64,000 bases of DNA from Fagopyrum homotropicum (GCA_033239125.1 BSWB01000001.1:162959481-163023480), one strand, 5' to 3'; counted from the first letter of the stretch, positions 10,572-24,165 are shown. Numbers and translations: made by a program. Notes: a model not told the origin generated them from the sequence alone.

Positions 10572-12374
10572 CCCATAGGACCCATACTATTATTCATTTT
10601 CCAGAGTTTATCCCACGATAGGTTAGGAGTTTTTTTTTCTTTTTCGATTAAGAAGGTTAGAAACTCCACAACGTCATAATTGTTGTGGGACAAATCATTA
10701 AGAACATGCTTGGTATCTATATCTGAAAATCTGTATGTCAGATATTGGTATACGTATAATATTGATATTTGATATTTTTTATTCGGTGGATTTTAGCATA
10801 GGAAAGAGGAAGGCTGCGTATATCATATATCAATATGACTTCTTTTTATGTTGATATTCATATATCATATCTAGATATGGATATCAAATAAGTTTTAAGA
10901 GCAAAACACAATAAAGCACTACAAGTAAATGACCGAAAAGGTCAACAAGACACAAAAAACTCGGAGCAAACAAACCACGGGGGAAGGCGACGAACACTCG
11001 AGGCTGACAAAAACAAGGAGAGGGCACGGGATAGATGAATTATCACGGTGTCTTGCCATCGGAAAGTAAGATAGTAAAAACCCTTTTCATGGGAATGTTA
11101 TACCTCTTGCGAAAATGTGGATCCCACGACGTTCTCCACCTAGATGGAGGATCTTCGAAGACCACGATCAAACACGATCAACAAGAGCATGTGACTACGA
11201 CATCTTTTGGAACTTTCATTTATGCCACGCTCGAGAAGCGGCTTAAAGTCATCCCAACTAATCAATGTTAGAATTACATTTCTCAAAATTCTGAAACTGA
11301 CCGTAAAAGGAAAGTCAACTTCCGGAACAATTTCTTTCGAGTTATTTTTCATTTTCTTTTATTTTCTTGATGTTTAAATCATGTTTTATGTCATAGAGAT
11401 ATACCTTTGTAGTTCATTATAGGAATATTTGAGTGATTCACTTCCGGTTCCCCATGTTATAATCGAGTTGTTGTGGTTTTCAATGTTGCTCTTGACATTG
11501 TTTTTATATACGATTTTGATTTTTACGAATGATCTATCTTCCTTGGTGAGTTCTAGTATAGACGTTTTCCAGCCAATACTTTTTGTTACTTGTGATTTAT
11601 CATCTCCCTTTCAAAAGCTCGAAGAGAGGATGATTCACACTTGGTATCCTGATGTTTCTCTTGTATCCACAAGTTTTAATAATTTCTCTTGGCGCCTCAA
11701 ACTTTTTAAATCATTTATTTCCTTACTCATTTTTGGTATATGTCTACATACCTAAGCAATTACAATAGCTTGCTTTCAGAAAAATGTATTTATGGGATCA
11801 CTCAGCATTTACATTTGTCGAAACCATTCTGGTTACAAATTGCAAATTATCAAAAAATGTTCAAAAAGGGCAAAATACAAATCAAAGCAGAAGCAACATT
11901 CTAATCTGAGTTATACTGAACTGTCAATCGCCTACCCTTTGAACAACAAACCAATTCAGTTCCCTCCATTTATTTAAACTTTTTAATTTAAAAAGTACGA
12001 TGCTTAGCTTCGTTTTTATTCATCATTATTACTAAGATAAGTAAATAGTACAATCCAACACCATCCTATTCTTCTCTTTACACCATCCTGCCCAGAAAAG
12101 TGTTTGATGAATGAAATATTGGTAGAGAATGAAACTGCGCAAGAAGAATGAATGGAACTTGTTGGATGACAACTGGTGCAGAAGAAACCTTGTTTCACAG
12201 GAAGCAACCGCTTTTTCCGGTCCTAGCTCAAGAAAAAAGGCCAGGAAGCTCTTGTTGCTTTCATATATACTTGATGGATGTATTATTTCCTATGACCTAA
12301 AACCAAGAACAAGCCGATTAGTTAGCTTTATGAAGGAGGTGAGAATTTTTTGATAAGAATTTGTAGGGAGAATT
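10572..12374. other. Intergenic spacer between hAT element and kinase gene
   Basis: Contains short open frames without recognisable domains and AT-rich sequence including a TATATCAT-rich patch at 10720-10890. I see no supported gene; the right end will hold the kinase 3' UTR. Confidence 0.45.
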
Positions 12375-15300
12375 TTACATTATTTTGTTTGTGTACATAG
12401 ATACTGGTGCTCGTGCAAGAATCTCTGCCTTGTCACCATCTCCTTCCTGGCCGGATATAGCAGCTAGCTGTTGCTGCAGCTGTAGGAAGAATTCATTTGA
12501 TATGAGTTCATAATGTCTTAGCATGTTTTATTTTTTTACCAAATAAGAGTAATACATAAAAATATTGAATAAGAGACTAACCTGCTGATATTTATGCCTT
12601 TCAGCATTCAGCTCTTCTGTCAAGCTGTCCGCTCTGTAATAATATTCAATATGAGAAAAATAATGGACACAAAATCTACAGATATGAGGAAATGCATTTG
12701 TGTGATTGCTAGAATGCTAGATGCCAAGAACCAACCTACCTAGTTTGAAGGTTTGATATCAGAGCAATTAAACGCTTATTTTCTGAAGACTCTGCCTCAA
12801 TCTGTCAAAAGCATATTATTAGTTATCTGATGCGGGAAAAAATACCTCTTATGCCATAGGCAATAAAAGAATTCTATACATATGGCTATTAGAGTATAAA
12901 GTATGATTCATATGATCATGTAAGCCTACATTTTTCTTAGTTATTGGTTATATGTACACGAGTTATATAGCCAACCTGGAATGACAAGTTAACAGAAAAT
13001 TGAGCAGCAAATTCCTATCTCTAAGTAAAATATGCTGGCTTACATTAAAAAAGAAAGTGCAAAATGTTGGCCTAACTTTTAGAAATAAATGCAAAAAAGC
13101 GCTCCGTTTTGCTAGAAAAGATGCAAAGAAAATGGTATTTAGGCAGCAGCTGATCAATACGGAGTATGATAGAGTTGAATGACATTGCTTCTTATAAACA
13201 ACAAGATTGCAAGCCAAAGTGAACCTACGCACACAAGCCTTCGGGGTTCCATCCTAAAACCAATTGGCAAAAGGAGGAGTAACCTAAGACTTATATGTTA
13301 TATGTTAGGTTCACGTGTTATCATATTGTTGATGCGAGACATTTCCACACTCAACAACATATATACAGAAAAAACAAGAATCAGAGAAAATAATTTCCAA
13401 AGGATGCACCAGCTGATATTTCTAAAATTGATAATGCTACAAATTGTCCTCGGGAAGTGGTTAAGCAAGATATAGAAATTCTTATAGTTAGTAAGACGGT
13501 TTTCAGTGATATGTAAGGAAATCCCTCGTTTAGTGAAGACGGTATTAATTCAGCATACCGTAAGTGGAAAATACATCTTTTCGGTGATATGTAAGGAAAT
13601 CCCCCTTTAGTGAAGACAATGAAAAGATGGACTTTCCACTTATGGTAAATGGTATGCTGAATTCATGCCCTTAGGGCAATGGTTCTCAATTTCCTTTCAA
13701 AAATATAGCAGACATTGATAGAACTTACATTTCCGTTCTCTGAACTGCGATGTAATGGAACCGGTGGTAGTTTTGCACTGTGAGGAACTGTTAAAGAAGT
13801 AATTTATGATGTTAAGGGATATCAGTACAGAACAAGTGAAAAAAGACTCAAGGCTGTCCAAACACTCACCGTCACATGCCTCGGTCAATTGCAAGTTGTT
13901 CAATAGGTTTACGATGAGATCCTGAACAATTTGCAAGGAATCAGGTCCAGACAAGATTCACGTTCTTTTCTAAACAGAGGGCTATCTGATCGAAGAAAGA
14001 CTGAGAAATCTACCTGCTGAATGGAAGTCTGCTGAAAGAGATTTTGAATATGAGGCAAAAGAGGTGATGCAAGTAAATTGCCATTGATCAGATCCTTGGG
14101 AAGTTGATCCACGGGCTGAAAAGGTTTTTACATCCATCTTTAGAGTTGGCATATATAGTTTAATTAGACCAAGAGATTGGACCTTAAAAGGAAAAGGTCT
14201 GAGTCAAAAGTGGCATTAATAAACTAAAACCCAAATAATCATACCATTAGTTTTGCATCATTAATCCAATCTCCAACACTAGCTGACTTTCTAAGAGACG
14301 ACCCCTGTAAACCAACAGAGATGCGATGTCAGAGAAGCATATATAATTGACAAAAGGCACTCAAATATAGCAGACAAATTTACCGGAGAACGCCTTGGAA
14401 TGGCACAAGATGGAATATCCTAACATATACATGTACATTTATGTCAGTCAACATAGATTTGAGATACAGAAGTTTACTCAGAAAAGGTTCTTACTTTAAC
14501 AATATCAATGCTTGCTGATGTAACTGAGAACCGGCCTTTAATTTGCACCAAACTAGCTTTTGCTTTATCATCTAGTGGATCCCTTAACCCTGATCAAAAG
14601 ATTTTCAAGAAAAACTGGTAGAAAAATAGTGAGATGCAAAAAAATTAGACATATCTCTCACCGGTTGAAGATCTTATTGGAGCTGACAAACTATTTGCTG
14701 ATGCTCGGTTGGGTAACATTAGCAGACCACTAAAGCTTGGTGCTTTACGCATGTCACGAGTACCTTTTCCAGCTGTTGGTAGGCTTCCATTTCCAGGCCT
14801 GAACAAGAACTATTTAGCATATTACCTTGATCCTAATGGTGCAGCTCTTTTGTTTCTTTGGAATAAATGAAGCAGCGATTTTTTCGAGCGGCCAAAATTT
14901 ATTTCATGCAACCATCAATATACTTAATGAACCACTTGAGTATAAGAAACTAAGAAGCATAACACAACTCAACAAAAGAAAGTGGCGATGAAAAGAAAAA
15001 GATGAGGAACACACAACATATGGAGTGAAGCTTCGCCATGAAAACTTCTTGTCAGCACCAGTCCCCCTTTCCTTTACTATATGAGTTGATCATTATATTC
15101 TTTTTCATTTTTTTTACTAGCACACAGTAGTACTGTCTACTAATTTAATGATTAAACCTTTCCAACAAAACCCAAAATCTTCCTCTTTGTTTCATTTTCT
15201 TATGTATTATAGTTGCAAATTGCAAGGATAACCCAAGGCACAATGATCTTGCAGCATTTCAAAGAAGGGCATTCCATATTCAACAAGTTATCACTGACAA

Positions 15301-18300
15301 GATATGTAAAGTAAGCACCTTTCTAAGCTAGAAGTTTTTTCTGATGATGATGCGCCAAGCACAATTCCTGGCATGAGAGGTCCACTTTGACTTTGTCGCC
15401 CTTTTGTAGGTTGAGATCTATTCACCATCTGTCCAGCCTCCTTCTCAGTGGTAATGGATCCTAACTCAATACCAGATCCATACTTCATCTTAAGATTGTT
15501 TCCCTGGCTCCCAGGGTCACGTAATTCACTTTCTACACTTTTTCCGTTGCTGTCAGACAACTTAGTTTGCAAGAGGCTGTTATTGTCCAACTGTCCACTG
15601 GTAAGAGCATATTCAATTGTGAAAGCTGTTATAGTCAAACCAAGATAACGCTATCCAATAGTTACTGAAAGAGGAGAAAAGGGAAACTCCTCATATCATC
15701 ACTTCTAAAAGAGAATTTTTTTTAATATTTTTTTTCCTGTTTTTTTATCTTTACCTTGCATGAACAAAATCCTGTTGCAAAATGAAGCTCAAATAGATGG
15801 TTACCTTGAAACATTTTCATTGGTTGAAAGGGATTTACCAGAGCACGATCTATGATAAGATGCATCCTGTCAATAACATCGAGAATTAATCAAGCTAAGA
15901 CCAAGACAGAAGGCAAAAATGTAAAAAAAAAAAAAAGAAAAGAAAAAGTGATCAAATAGCTATATTTAAGTCCATATCCATGGAAACCTTGTTACTGTGG
16001 ACAGATTTAACACTCTCATCTCCTTCCCTTATTTCTGATATTTCATCATCATCTTGAATCTAGCAAAAGCAAAGGTAAGATATGACTAAGTAGAATAAAA
16101 GGATGTTGAAGTCTGCTGTCCAAAGATTAGCATGATCGATTTGTCTGACAAATCAGAAACAAGAAGCTGTATAGGTTATAAATTAAAATTTAGCTTATGG
16201 TATCAGGGCAGGAGGATTGTCTTACCACTGATGCTTGCATTTTCAAATCTTCAATATCAAAGTTCCAGGCACTAACCCCTCTTTTGTACTCACTCTGAGA
16301 TGAACAGACATAAAAGCAAAGGGATTAAATACATACATGACAAAGAACTTGACAGAAGTGCCAAACTGTAAATTATAATTCAACACGTCAAGTGAAACAA
16401 ATAGAGACAAGTTTTAAAAAAATAAAAAGAAAAAAGAGCATGCTCCACCATCCACCAAAGCACTGACATCATTAGCCTAAAACACTAAAAGACCTCAAAC
16501 AGTTGGATTATGAATTCAGAGCATTTTTATAGAACAACATTTAGAGGTTTCTGGTCTTTTTATCATCCAGAAGCAATTATTTAGGCAGTACATGTAATGC
16601 AAAAAGGAAAATTACAACTGCATTACTGCACCTTGCCTTATAGTCTTATAGATGTAGTTGGTTTACTTTATTTAGTAGCAAGATACTTAGATACCCTTTG
16701 AGCCAAGCACATTTAAATATGACTCATTGGATGGAAAAAGAATCACAACCTTATGATATAGATACAAACACACCTGAGATAACGCTTCTTCTTCCGCTGT
16801 AGGCATTTTCTTGAGAGCTAGTGATGCAGCATCTTTTATCTGTATAAATTAGGAGTCTCATCATTAAGAAGCACATCACTGGATGACAAAACAAGAAGAG
16901 ACTGAGGGGGAACAAATCTTTTATTTCAATCTTCACAATAACCTGGATGGCTTTCACACGATCCCATAATGGTGGCAAGTCTGCAAACAGCTTCTTAACA
17001 GAAAGTTCTGGAGGCTTTGCATGTTTGAAGAAAGAATGCTTGAGTAACTTCTCAACTGTAGGCCGCTTTTTTGGATCTTTTACCAAGCACATCGCAACCA
17101 TTTCTTTGAAGGACTGATCACAGCTTGAAATACTCAATTAGAATTTTATATTATATTTAAAGAAAAATGCTACTTGAAGAAGGAGACAAATGCAACCCAA
17201 AGAAAAATTAAATATATGAATTCCATACCAACCACCAAGTGATCTACTCTTTCTGATAAGAAACTGAACATAATCTAATATATACAGTAGCAACATCAAT
17301 TACATTAGAGTCAAATAACCATTGACAACATTAACAGAAATGCCGAAGACGTTGCATGGTCTATTCTTTATATTTTGGATGATGTCATTTGTAGGTCAAT
17401 TCCTTTTTGCATCGAGTGTAAAATCTTCTCAGAGCTGTAGAAAAGCCTTATAAAAGTGCAATATAGAGATCATGCAGTTGAGAAACCAATCCCAACAGCA
17501 CAAATACCTCATAAAATTTTACTATCAAAGGTATCCAAACTAGAATCTTAATTTAGAACTTAGAAGAGCCCTTTACCGGAGCAGGTATGAGTCTAAATTT
17601 AAAATAATTATTTCATGAAAATAAACAGTACAACTATAATCTTAATTATTGCAAGTAATCAGGTGAATATACATGTACCTTTGAAAATTTCTTGTCACGG
17701 TCATAATCCAATCCTGGAGGAGCATATTGGATGGTCATCATAAGAACCTGAAACAGGAAAGAGCAAATAGTAAGGACCATACAAACATTTTCCATAAGCT
17801 TCTCAAGCACTGAATAGTCATCATTTTACCTTCATTGGAGGGTATTTTGAGAACGGCGCATGGCCATGTGCCAACTCCAGTGCAGTTATTCCAAAAGACC
17901 AAATGTCAGCCCTGGATGAAAGAACCCAAAGTTGGTATCCAAGCAAATTAAAAACCCGTATAATAAAACAACTATTAGTAAAGAATATCAAAGAATTGTA
18001 CTCCAAAGATAGGCAACAATACCCAAACAAGTATATGATGGGTGAGTTTCATCCCTTCCTCAACCCACAAGTGGGATGCCCAAAAAAATTGCAGCCTTTT
18101 ATACAATTATAAACTTGTCCAAATAAGTTAGCATGTTCTTCTTCACCAAAGATATGACTTTGTTCTTTATTATTTGAAGTTATCAAACAAATAATTATAT
18201 CTTCATTTGATTGATACTTTGATAGTGTAGTTCCTAGGAAGTGCAGACATAGATGGAATACAAGAGATAGTGAAGGAAAAACCGCTCTTAATAACCTCAT

Positions 18301-20558
18301 AATCATACTTCTCAATGAAATTTGCAATAAGCGTAACTGCGGGAGTGACTGTTTTATACTACGCAAAATGTTATACCAATACTGTCTCATAGCAAATAAA
18401 CCATCAGCTTTATGTTCACTGAAAAGATTTCCTTTTTCAAGTATTTGATGGACGTGAGTTGGAAGTAGGACATTCAAGATCTAGTAGAAGACTAGAGGTA
18501 ATGTATCAACTCACTTGAAGTCATATCCACTGTCTGGTTGCAATACCTCTGGTGCCATCCTGAAAGTTACACCTTATAATTTTACATCTGTCCTTGATCA
18601 TCCTAACTTCCAGAAACTGATGGGCAGAAAAATATTGGAAACACAATATAATGCAGATTCAAAATCAATTTTACCAGCAGGGTGTGCCAACAAAAGTTTT
18701 TCTTGACCTCTGTCTGTCACCTTTGTCAAACATACAAGCTGTTACGCCAAAATCGGCAAGCTTTATAATTCCTTTACTGTCAAGCAGTATGTTACCTGCC
18801 TGCATCAAGTTAAGGTTTTATACCTTCCACACATGATCTTTTGCAGAAACATCAACCAGAACCACATACTCAGGTTATCTAACCTGTACAAAGTCTAGAT
18901 GAAGTTACCTTGACATCGCGATGAATGTGTCCATCTTTATGGAGGTATTGCAAGGCTTTAAGAGTTTCTTTCAGGATTGTACAAATGGCGGCCTCTTCAA
19001 ATCCATCTGGGTGTGCTATTTTCATCAGATGAAGACATGAACCCTCCGCCATGAACGGCATAACGACCCAGAGATCATGTTCCACAACAAAGGAGCAATA
19101 TGCCCTTACAACGTTTGGATGATCTATCAAACTCATTGTTTGTGCCTCCCTCCTTACGTCATCCTGCAAGAGAAATGAATGATTTACCTTTTAAGTGATA
19201 AGTGCATACTATATGTAAACAAAAGAACAATGTATATCTTCGTGTGATTACCGATGTACCCTACAGCAATTAATTTTTACATATCAGTGAATCGCAAAGA
19301 CTTTATTATGCTTACGGGAAAAAAAAACTCCGCATGCAAAACACAACAAGTTTTGCCCAAAGTTTATTTCTAGGATCATTTAATACTAAACACAGTTCAT
19401 CAGTATATTCTACCTGATATGACTATATGAGCTGTCTAGGTATTATTAGCTTTACAATACTATCAAGTGGCAGCTATATGGAATAAAATTTGAACCACAT
19501 GTCACTTATGTCATAAAAGTGACCCTAACACCAAATATTAAATGTCAAACTTCATATTAACTTTATGAAAATCTTTCAAACTCTTTTTAATATAAAAGAT
19601 AATATAATATACAATAACTTTGCAATGTAAAAAATTCTTATTCCTAAAGACCTATTTTATAAAATTTTCACAGCCTCTCAAATTACAGTCCTCAACAGTC
19701 AAAATCATAACCTGGGCTTGGGTGTTTTTGTGAAATAGGAGGTTCTGCCCTAAAACCAATTGGAAATAAGAGGAGTAACCACAGGCCTTATATATACTAG
19801 TCTCGCAATCCTTCAACTTTAGATGTGAACAATACCTTTTGTAGGAACAATACCTCCTATATTGTATCTTCTTTTTATCTAGTTTTGTGATCTATAAAAT
19901 GTCATAAACCCATGGTCCCATATGCATCCCACAATGACATTGCCGTATGGGTTCTCATATTCCCTTTAAGCTTAAGGCAGCCATTCACTCTTTACCAATT
20001 TTTGTATCCCTTGAACTCACTAAATTCTGCAAGATGAATGGATATGCAACCATCTACCCAAATCATTAATGCAGGATGCGATCTAAACTACAAATTTCCT
20101 CTTGACAACAATGCCACTGCCCAAAGCAGAAATGCAGCATGGAAACACATCCAAAATAAACTTACATTCTCCATATCCACTTCAATTAAGCTATAAACCA
20201 TACTACAAATGCCTAAACCAGTAACCTAGTTAGACAGTAGACACCATAGATGCTAAATCCAACTAAGTAAATGGAGCGCAAATCTTAACTCCACAGCTCC
20301 AATGTCACAACTTGAAGTTACTCGTTACTTTGTTGGTAATCGAATACGCAAATTGAAAAAGAATAATAAAAAAACGAAACTGACCAGATTGCAATTACAG
20401 CGATCGAGATCCAAGCATTTGACGGCGACAACTTCATTGAAAGGGAGATAGATCGCTCTGTACACAGTGGCGCTAGCTCCATTGCCGACCTCTTCTAGAC
20501 GCCTGTAATCGGCCGGATTCGCTGAGTAACTCCTCTGTCCAATCCCGCTCCTCACCAT
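12375..20558 (-). CDS. Ste20-like Ser/Thr protein kinase, BLUS1-like
   Basis: Twenty-two exons, summing to 2,229 nt in frame (742 residues): 20385-20558, 18909-19163, 18675-18799, 18515-18559, 17830-17911, 17679-17747, 16943-17113, 16774-16839, 16226-16294, 15988-16059, 15805-15866, 15319-15597, 14662-14798, 14495-14589, 14384-14419, 14245-14304, 14014-14115, 13870-13921, 13729-13787, 12740-12801, 12582-12633, 12375-12479. The kinase domain has GNGASATVYRA (25-35), Lys47 in VAVKCLD, HRDVKAGN with Asp141, ADFG with Asp159, and the activation loop TFVGTPCWMAPEV. A Ser-rich linker follows, then a C-terminal coiled coil (ENKRLIALISNLQTRADSL onwards). Relatives include BLUS1 and the OSR1/SPAK-like group; BLUS1 acts in blue-light stomatal opening, but the job of this long-tailed subgroup is not established. 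Start chosen as the first ATG matching the family N-terminus. Confidence 0.95.
13231..13320 (-). mobile_element. TRIM LTR relic in a kinase intron
   Basis: The plus strand contains GGTTCCATCCTAAAACCAAT, GGAGGAGTAACC and a TTATAT tract, the reverse complement of the central part of the TRIM LTR (42148-42350). It lies between exons 13729-13787 and 12740-12801. Both LTR ends are missing. Confidence 0.6.
13547..13663. repeat. Imperfect hairpin with embedded direct repeat in a kinase intron
   Basis: The left arm at 13547-13581 (AATTCAGCATACC ... GTAAGTGGAAA ... CATCTTTT) pairs with the right arm at 13622-13663, which holds a small insertion. Just outside and inside the arms, GTGATATGTAAGGAAATCCC and TTTAGTGAAGAC occur twice as direct repeats (about 13505 and 13583). 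It may be a decayed miniature transposon. Confidence 0.75.
19735..19810 (-). mobile_element. Second TRIM LTR relic in a kinase intron
   Basis: CCTAAAACCAATTGGAAATA, AGAGGAGTAACC and CCTTATATATACTAGTCTC match the reverse complement of the TRIM LTR interior. It lies in intron 1 of the kinase, antisense to that gene's direction in the same way as the relic at 13231. Confidence 0.6.
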
Positions 20559-20765
20559 GGACAACAGTCACAACACCAGCAAACAGTTTTGGCTCGATCA
20601 ATTCAGACCAAATATGCAGTCCGACTGAAGTATCGACAATAATCAATCAGTCGTGATCCAGTTTACGAAGACCACGCTTGTGCTGCTGCTCTGTCTTCAC
20701 TCTTCTGCTTCTGCCTCCGAAGATCTTCTGTTGCTAAAATTTCTTCGATTTCGTTCTTTTATATT
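20559..20765 (-). promoter_or_regulatory. 5' UTR/promoter region of the kinase gene
   Basis: CT- and GA-rich leader sequence immediately upstream of the kinase ATG, followed by a TATATTCC-like stretch near 20760. No exact start of transcription can be set from sequence. Confidence 0.4.
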
Positions 20766-20997
20766 CCTTTTTTTACTGTCTTAGCAATCTGCGTTTTGGA
20801 GCTTAAATAGTAGGGATAGGAGGCTGACGTGTTCCGCCGTTGCGTTGACTAGCCACCTAGTAGATCGAGGGCTAGGAATGATGACATTGTGAGGTGGCTG
20901 CTTACTTGTCGTTGATTTAGACGCAACGTGACGGTGAACGGTTTCAGTCCCGGCGTTCATTGTCTGAACGAACAAATACGACATTCTACAATGTAGG

Positions 20998-21100
20998 GGG
21001 TGGCCCAGTGGTATGGGCCCGGGCTTTGGTAAGCGGTGGCTCAATCTCTATCAAAGGTTATTGTATAAGACAAAGTTTTGGTTCGAACCCGTTCATATTT
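20998..21100 (+). repeat. tRNA-derived SINE-like sequence
   Basis: Carries a box-A-like TGGCCCAGTGG at 21001-21011 and a box-B GGTTCGAACCC at 21080-21090, spaced wider than in a functional tRNA and without a cloverleaf. This is the arrangement of a tRNA-headed SINE, possibly Au-like. Divergent GAGC-type modules follow (21100-21230). Confidence 0.5.
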
Positions 21101-21239
21101 GATACGAGTCGTACATGAACATATTGTTAAACGTAGGTCAAAATTTAGACTCAACTCAAATTCGTTTATAAACGAGTCGATCATGTTCATGTTAAAACTC
21201 ATGTCATAGCTCAACTTGTTCGAACTTCTTAAATTTTTA

Positions 21240-21990
21240 TTTTAATTGTTACTTTCACATCTCACGATATATAACATTGACTAACTAAAAGACGACTAAG
21301 GTAACAATGGTGCACTATTGACTTTATGTCCAACCTCACATATATCATTTATCAATCCCGTCCAACAAGGGTGTCATTCAACCCAACAACACAAACCCCA
21401 GTTTTTTGGGCCCATAATATTTACTTTTACTTGGCTTAATGCAGAAAAGAGTGCTTGTCATAATGGTTTGAACACACTATTTTGTTTTTTATTTTTCCAT
21501 ACATGTTATGTAATATTTCTTTTTTTTTTCTCTTTTGTTTAATTTTATTCAATTATAACGGTCTTGTTTTAATTTTTATCTTTTTTCATGTATTTTTTGT
21601 TAAAAAAAATTAACAATTTCATGTATTCTTTTATTAAAAATTGTTTTTTTAGTCTCTTTTTTTGTTTTTTTTTTAATAAAACATAATTTTTAAAATTGAT
21701 ACAAAAAATGTTAACACAGCCTCCGAAATTCATTAGATACGTTGAAATTATTTTTTATGTAATCACTTTTTTTTGTGCGCGTTATGTAATCATTATATGT
21801 TTGTTGTGTTTGTGTGTGTTTTATATGTCATTAATGTCAATATCAAGTATGGCATAGCCAATTGCTCTCCATAAAAAAGTGAAGTCATTGCAATAATTTC
21901 TATTGAGATTTGTTAGATATTTATTGGGAGTTTTGTTAGATATTTATTGTATCAATCCAAAGCATTTGATCTTACCTATGATGCACTGAC
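21240..21990. other. AT-rich intergenic stretch
   Basis: T-rich runs and stop codons in all frames; nothing recognisable. Confidence 0.5.
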
Positions 21991-21999
21991 ACCTCTAGA

Positions 22000-22735
22000 T
22001 GGTAGAGTGTCCCGTGTCTTGCCGTGTCGGACACGGTGGGACACCGGCTCGGGCACGGTCAAATATGGTTCGACACGGTCAAGACACGTTCAGATGTATA
22101 GGACACAACAAAAACACGTCTAGGACACGGCACGGACTCGAATTGTGTCCGGTAAAGACACGACCAAAATTTTGCCTATTTTTAAGGCTAAAAAAATAAG
22201 AAATATTAAAATATTAAAGAAAAATTAATTTACCGTAATATTACTTCTTCTCCCCATTTTTTCGACAAAACCTAGCCCTCATATGGTCACCTGCGATATA
22301 GTAGTTGTTGAAAGCAAGACATTGATCTTCTTATTCTTCACTACTTCTGTTTTTTTTTTCTTGGTTGATTATTTTGTTCAGTTGTTGTTGATTTGCAAAA
22401 TGGATATGTTCTTCAATTTTGAAACTAAGTCGATTTATTTGAGATTGTCACGCTAAATATATGTTTAATTCTATATTTTGTAAGACTGAAAATGTTTGTT
22501 TCTAAACTTTTGTTTTGGTTATTTTGTTGTTACGTTAATGTTTTTATCTACTCATATATGAATTTCATTATGATACATGAATTATATATTTCAATAGCTT
22601 TAAAGTGATATATTATTTGTTTTCCTCGCCGTGTCCCCGTTTCCTATACTTTTGAGGATTACCGCTTCACCATTTCTCGCCGTATTCGTTTCCCGTATTC
22701 GTGTCCGTGTCCGTGCTTCATAAGATGTGACGTAT
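22000..22735. repeat. Block bounded by GTGTCC/GGACAC-rich ends
   Basis: 22000-22150 is dense in GTGTCC, GACACGG and ACACGTC words, and 22625-22725 repeats CCGTGTCC, CGTATTCGT and GTGTCCGTGTCCGTGC. The AT-rich interior lacks coding. Clustered short words at both ends resemble sub-terminal repeats of a non-autonomous hAT-like element, but I could not match terminal inverted repeats or a target duplication. Confidence 0.4.
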
Positions 22736-22977
22736 TCTACTATAATTTACCAACTCTTTTAATTATAGACAAAGTCTTTTCATTTACGATATCTAAAATA
22801 TAATATTGGATATAGTATTAGAATCAATCAACTTAATTTTACAAAAACTCTAACTTTAAGCATTTAGGTGCGCTTAAAAATCATAGCATAATCGATTGTA
22901 AGATAAGAGGATTGTATTTATAAAAAAAATTTTACGAATACGTTGTATTTGCTACTTGCATTAACAATTTGGCATTA

Positions 22978-22986
22978 ATAATTTAT
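22978..22986. repeat. 9-bp target-site duplication, left
   Basis: ATAATTTAT, identical to 24639-24647. Confidence 0.8.
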
Positions 22987-23243
22987 GGGAGAATTTGACA
23001 TACTAGGCTTTTTTTAGTTTTTGTTTAAGAAAATGTACCCCAAATTTTTTATCACTTTCATTTAATAGTAGGTAAAAATTATTAACCCTTCTATTAGAAA
23101 GAAATAATAAATGATGTTTGTTATTTGTTATATAATTAAGTATAATTTTTAATTTTTAATTACTGAATTTGTTTTCTTTTATTATTTTTCTTGCCTTTTT
23201 TTAATTATTTTTTATTTTCTTTTTTATTTTCTGGACTGAATTT

Positions 23244-23430
23244 CTCATACCGGAAATTCTCATACCGGAATTTTCATACCAGAAATTTCATACCAGAAAT
23301 TATCATACGAAAAGTTCATACCAGAATTTTCATACCAGAATTTTTTTCATACTAGAATTTTTTCATACCAGAATTTTTCATACCAGAATTTTCATACGAA
23401 AAGTTCAAACCAGAAATTTCATTCCAGAAA
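23244..23430. repeat. Minisatellite, CATACCRGAA orientation
   Basis: About a dozen degenerate 13-16-bp units built on TTCATACCAGAATT or CTCATACCGGAAAT. It is the reverse-complement family of the array at 23757-24003. Confidence 0.9.
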
Positions 23431-23756
23431 TTTCTGAATTAAAACTAGCGGCACAATCAGCACTTGATCCTTGTGCTTTCTGTCCGCTATTTATTTTTGT
23501 TTACATAATACTTTTATTTTGAGACAATTTTAACATATAATTCCCCACTTAAATAATGCTCAACTCCTCCACGTCTTGTCAATTTGTCATTGTCAATTGG
23601 GAAAAAGAACAAGTCTTTTGGAAACCAAAAGAGACGGTGATGGACCCATTTTTGCAAACCGTCATCATATACGCAAATTACAATAAAAAAAAAATTGCAA
23701 AATTACAACGAGCCCCCTAAAATTTGCAAAATTAAATATTAGACAATTAAAAATTC

Positions 23757-24003
23757 ATTCCGGTATGTAAATTTCGGTATGTAAATGTCCGGTATGTGAA
23801 ATTCTGGTATGTGAAATTCCGGTATGAGAAAATCCGGTATGTGATAATTCCGGTATGTGAAAATTATGGTATGTGAAAATTCCGGTATGTGAAAATCCCG
23901 TATGTGATAATTCCGGTATGTAAAATTCCGGTCCGGTATGTGAAAATTCCGGTATGTGGAAATTCCGGTATGTGATAATTCCGGTATGTGATAATTCCGG
24001 TGT
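23757..24003. repeat. Minisatellite, TTCCGGTATGTG orientation
   Basis: About sixteen units of TTCCGGTATGTGAAAA or TTCCGGTATGTGATAA, in the opposite sense to 23244-23430. The minus-strand reading frame through it would encode a repetitive Tyr-Arg-Asn-type peptide, which is a by-product of the repeat rather than a gene. Confidence 0.9.
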
Positions 24004-24165
24004 GTGAAAAAATTCTTCATTCTAGAAAATAAATAAAAAAATAAAGAAAATAAAAAACACAAAAAAAATTAATATAAGAAAATAAAAAAAGAAATTCAGT
24101 TTTTAAAAAGTATTTGGAAGAAAGAAGAAAACAAGAGGATGGAGAAGGTTTGATGGTAAAAAAAA

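Noticed and set aside
11429..11755. 108-codon hydrophobic open frame
   Set aside because: No splice context, no recognisable family, and composition typical of AT-rich spacer.
21080..21090. tRNA gene suggested by GGTTCGAACCC
   Set aside because: Box spacing is too wide and no acceptor stem or anticodon arm can be drawn; kept only as SINE-like.
22000..22735. Complete hAT-type MITE
   Set aside because: Matching terminal inverted repeats and a target duplication were not found, so only the repeat-word clustering is reported.
23739..24062. Minus-strand frame encoding a repetitive Tyr/Arg/Asn/His/Ile/Pro peptide
   Set aside because: It simply translates the TTCCGGTATGTG minisatellite; unit lengths vary and no promoter or homologue is evident.
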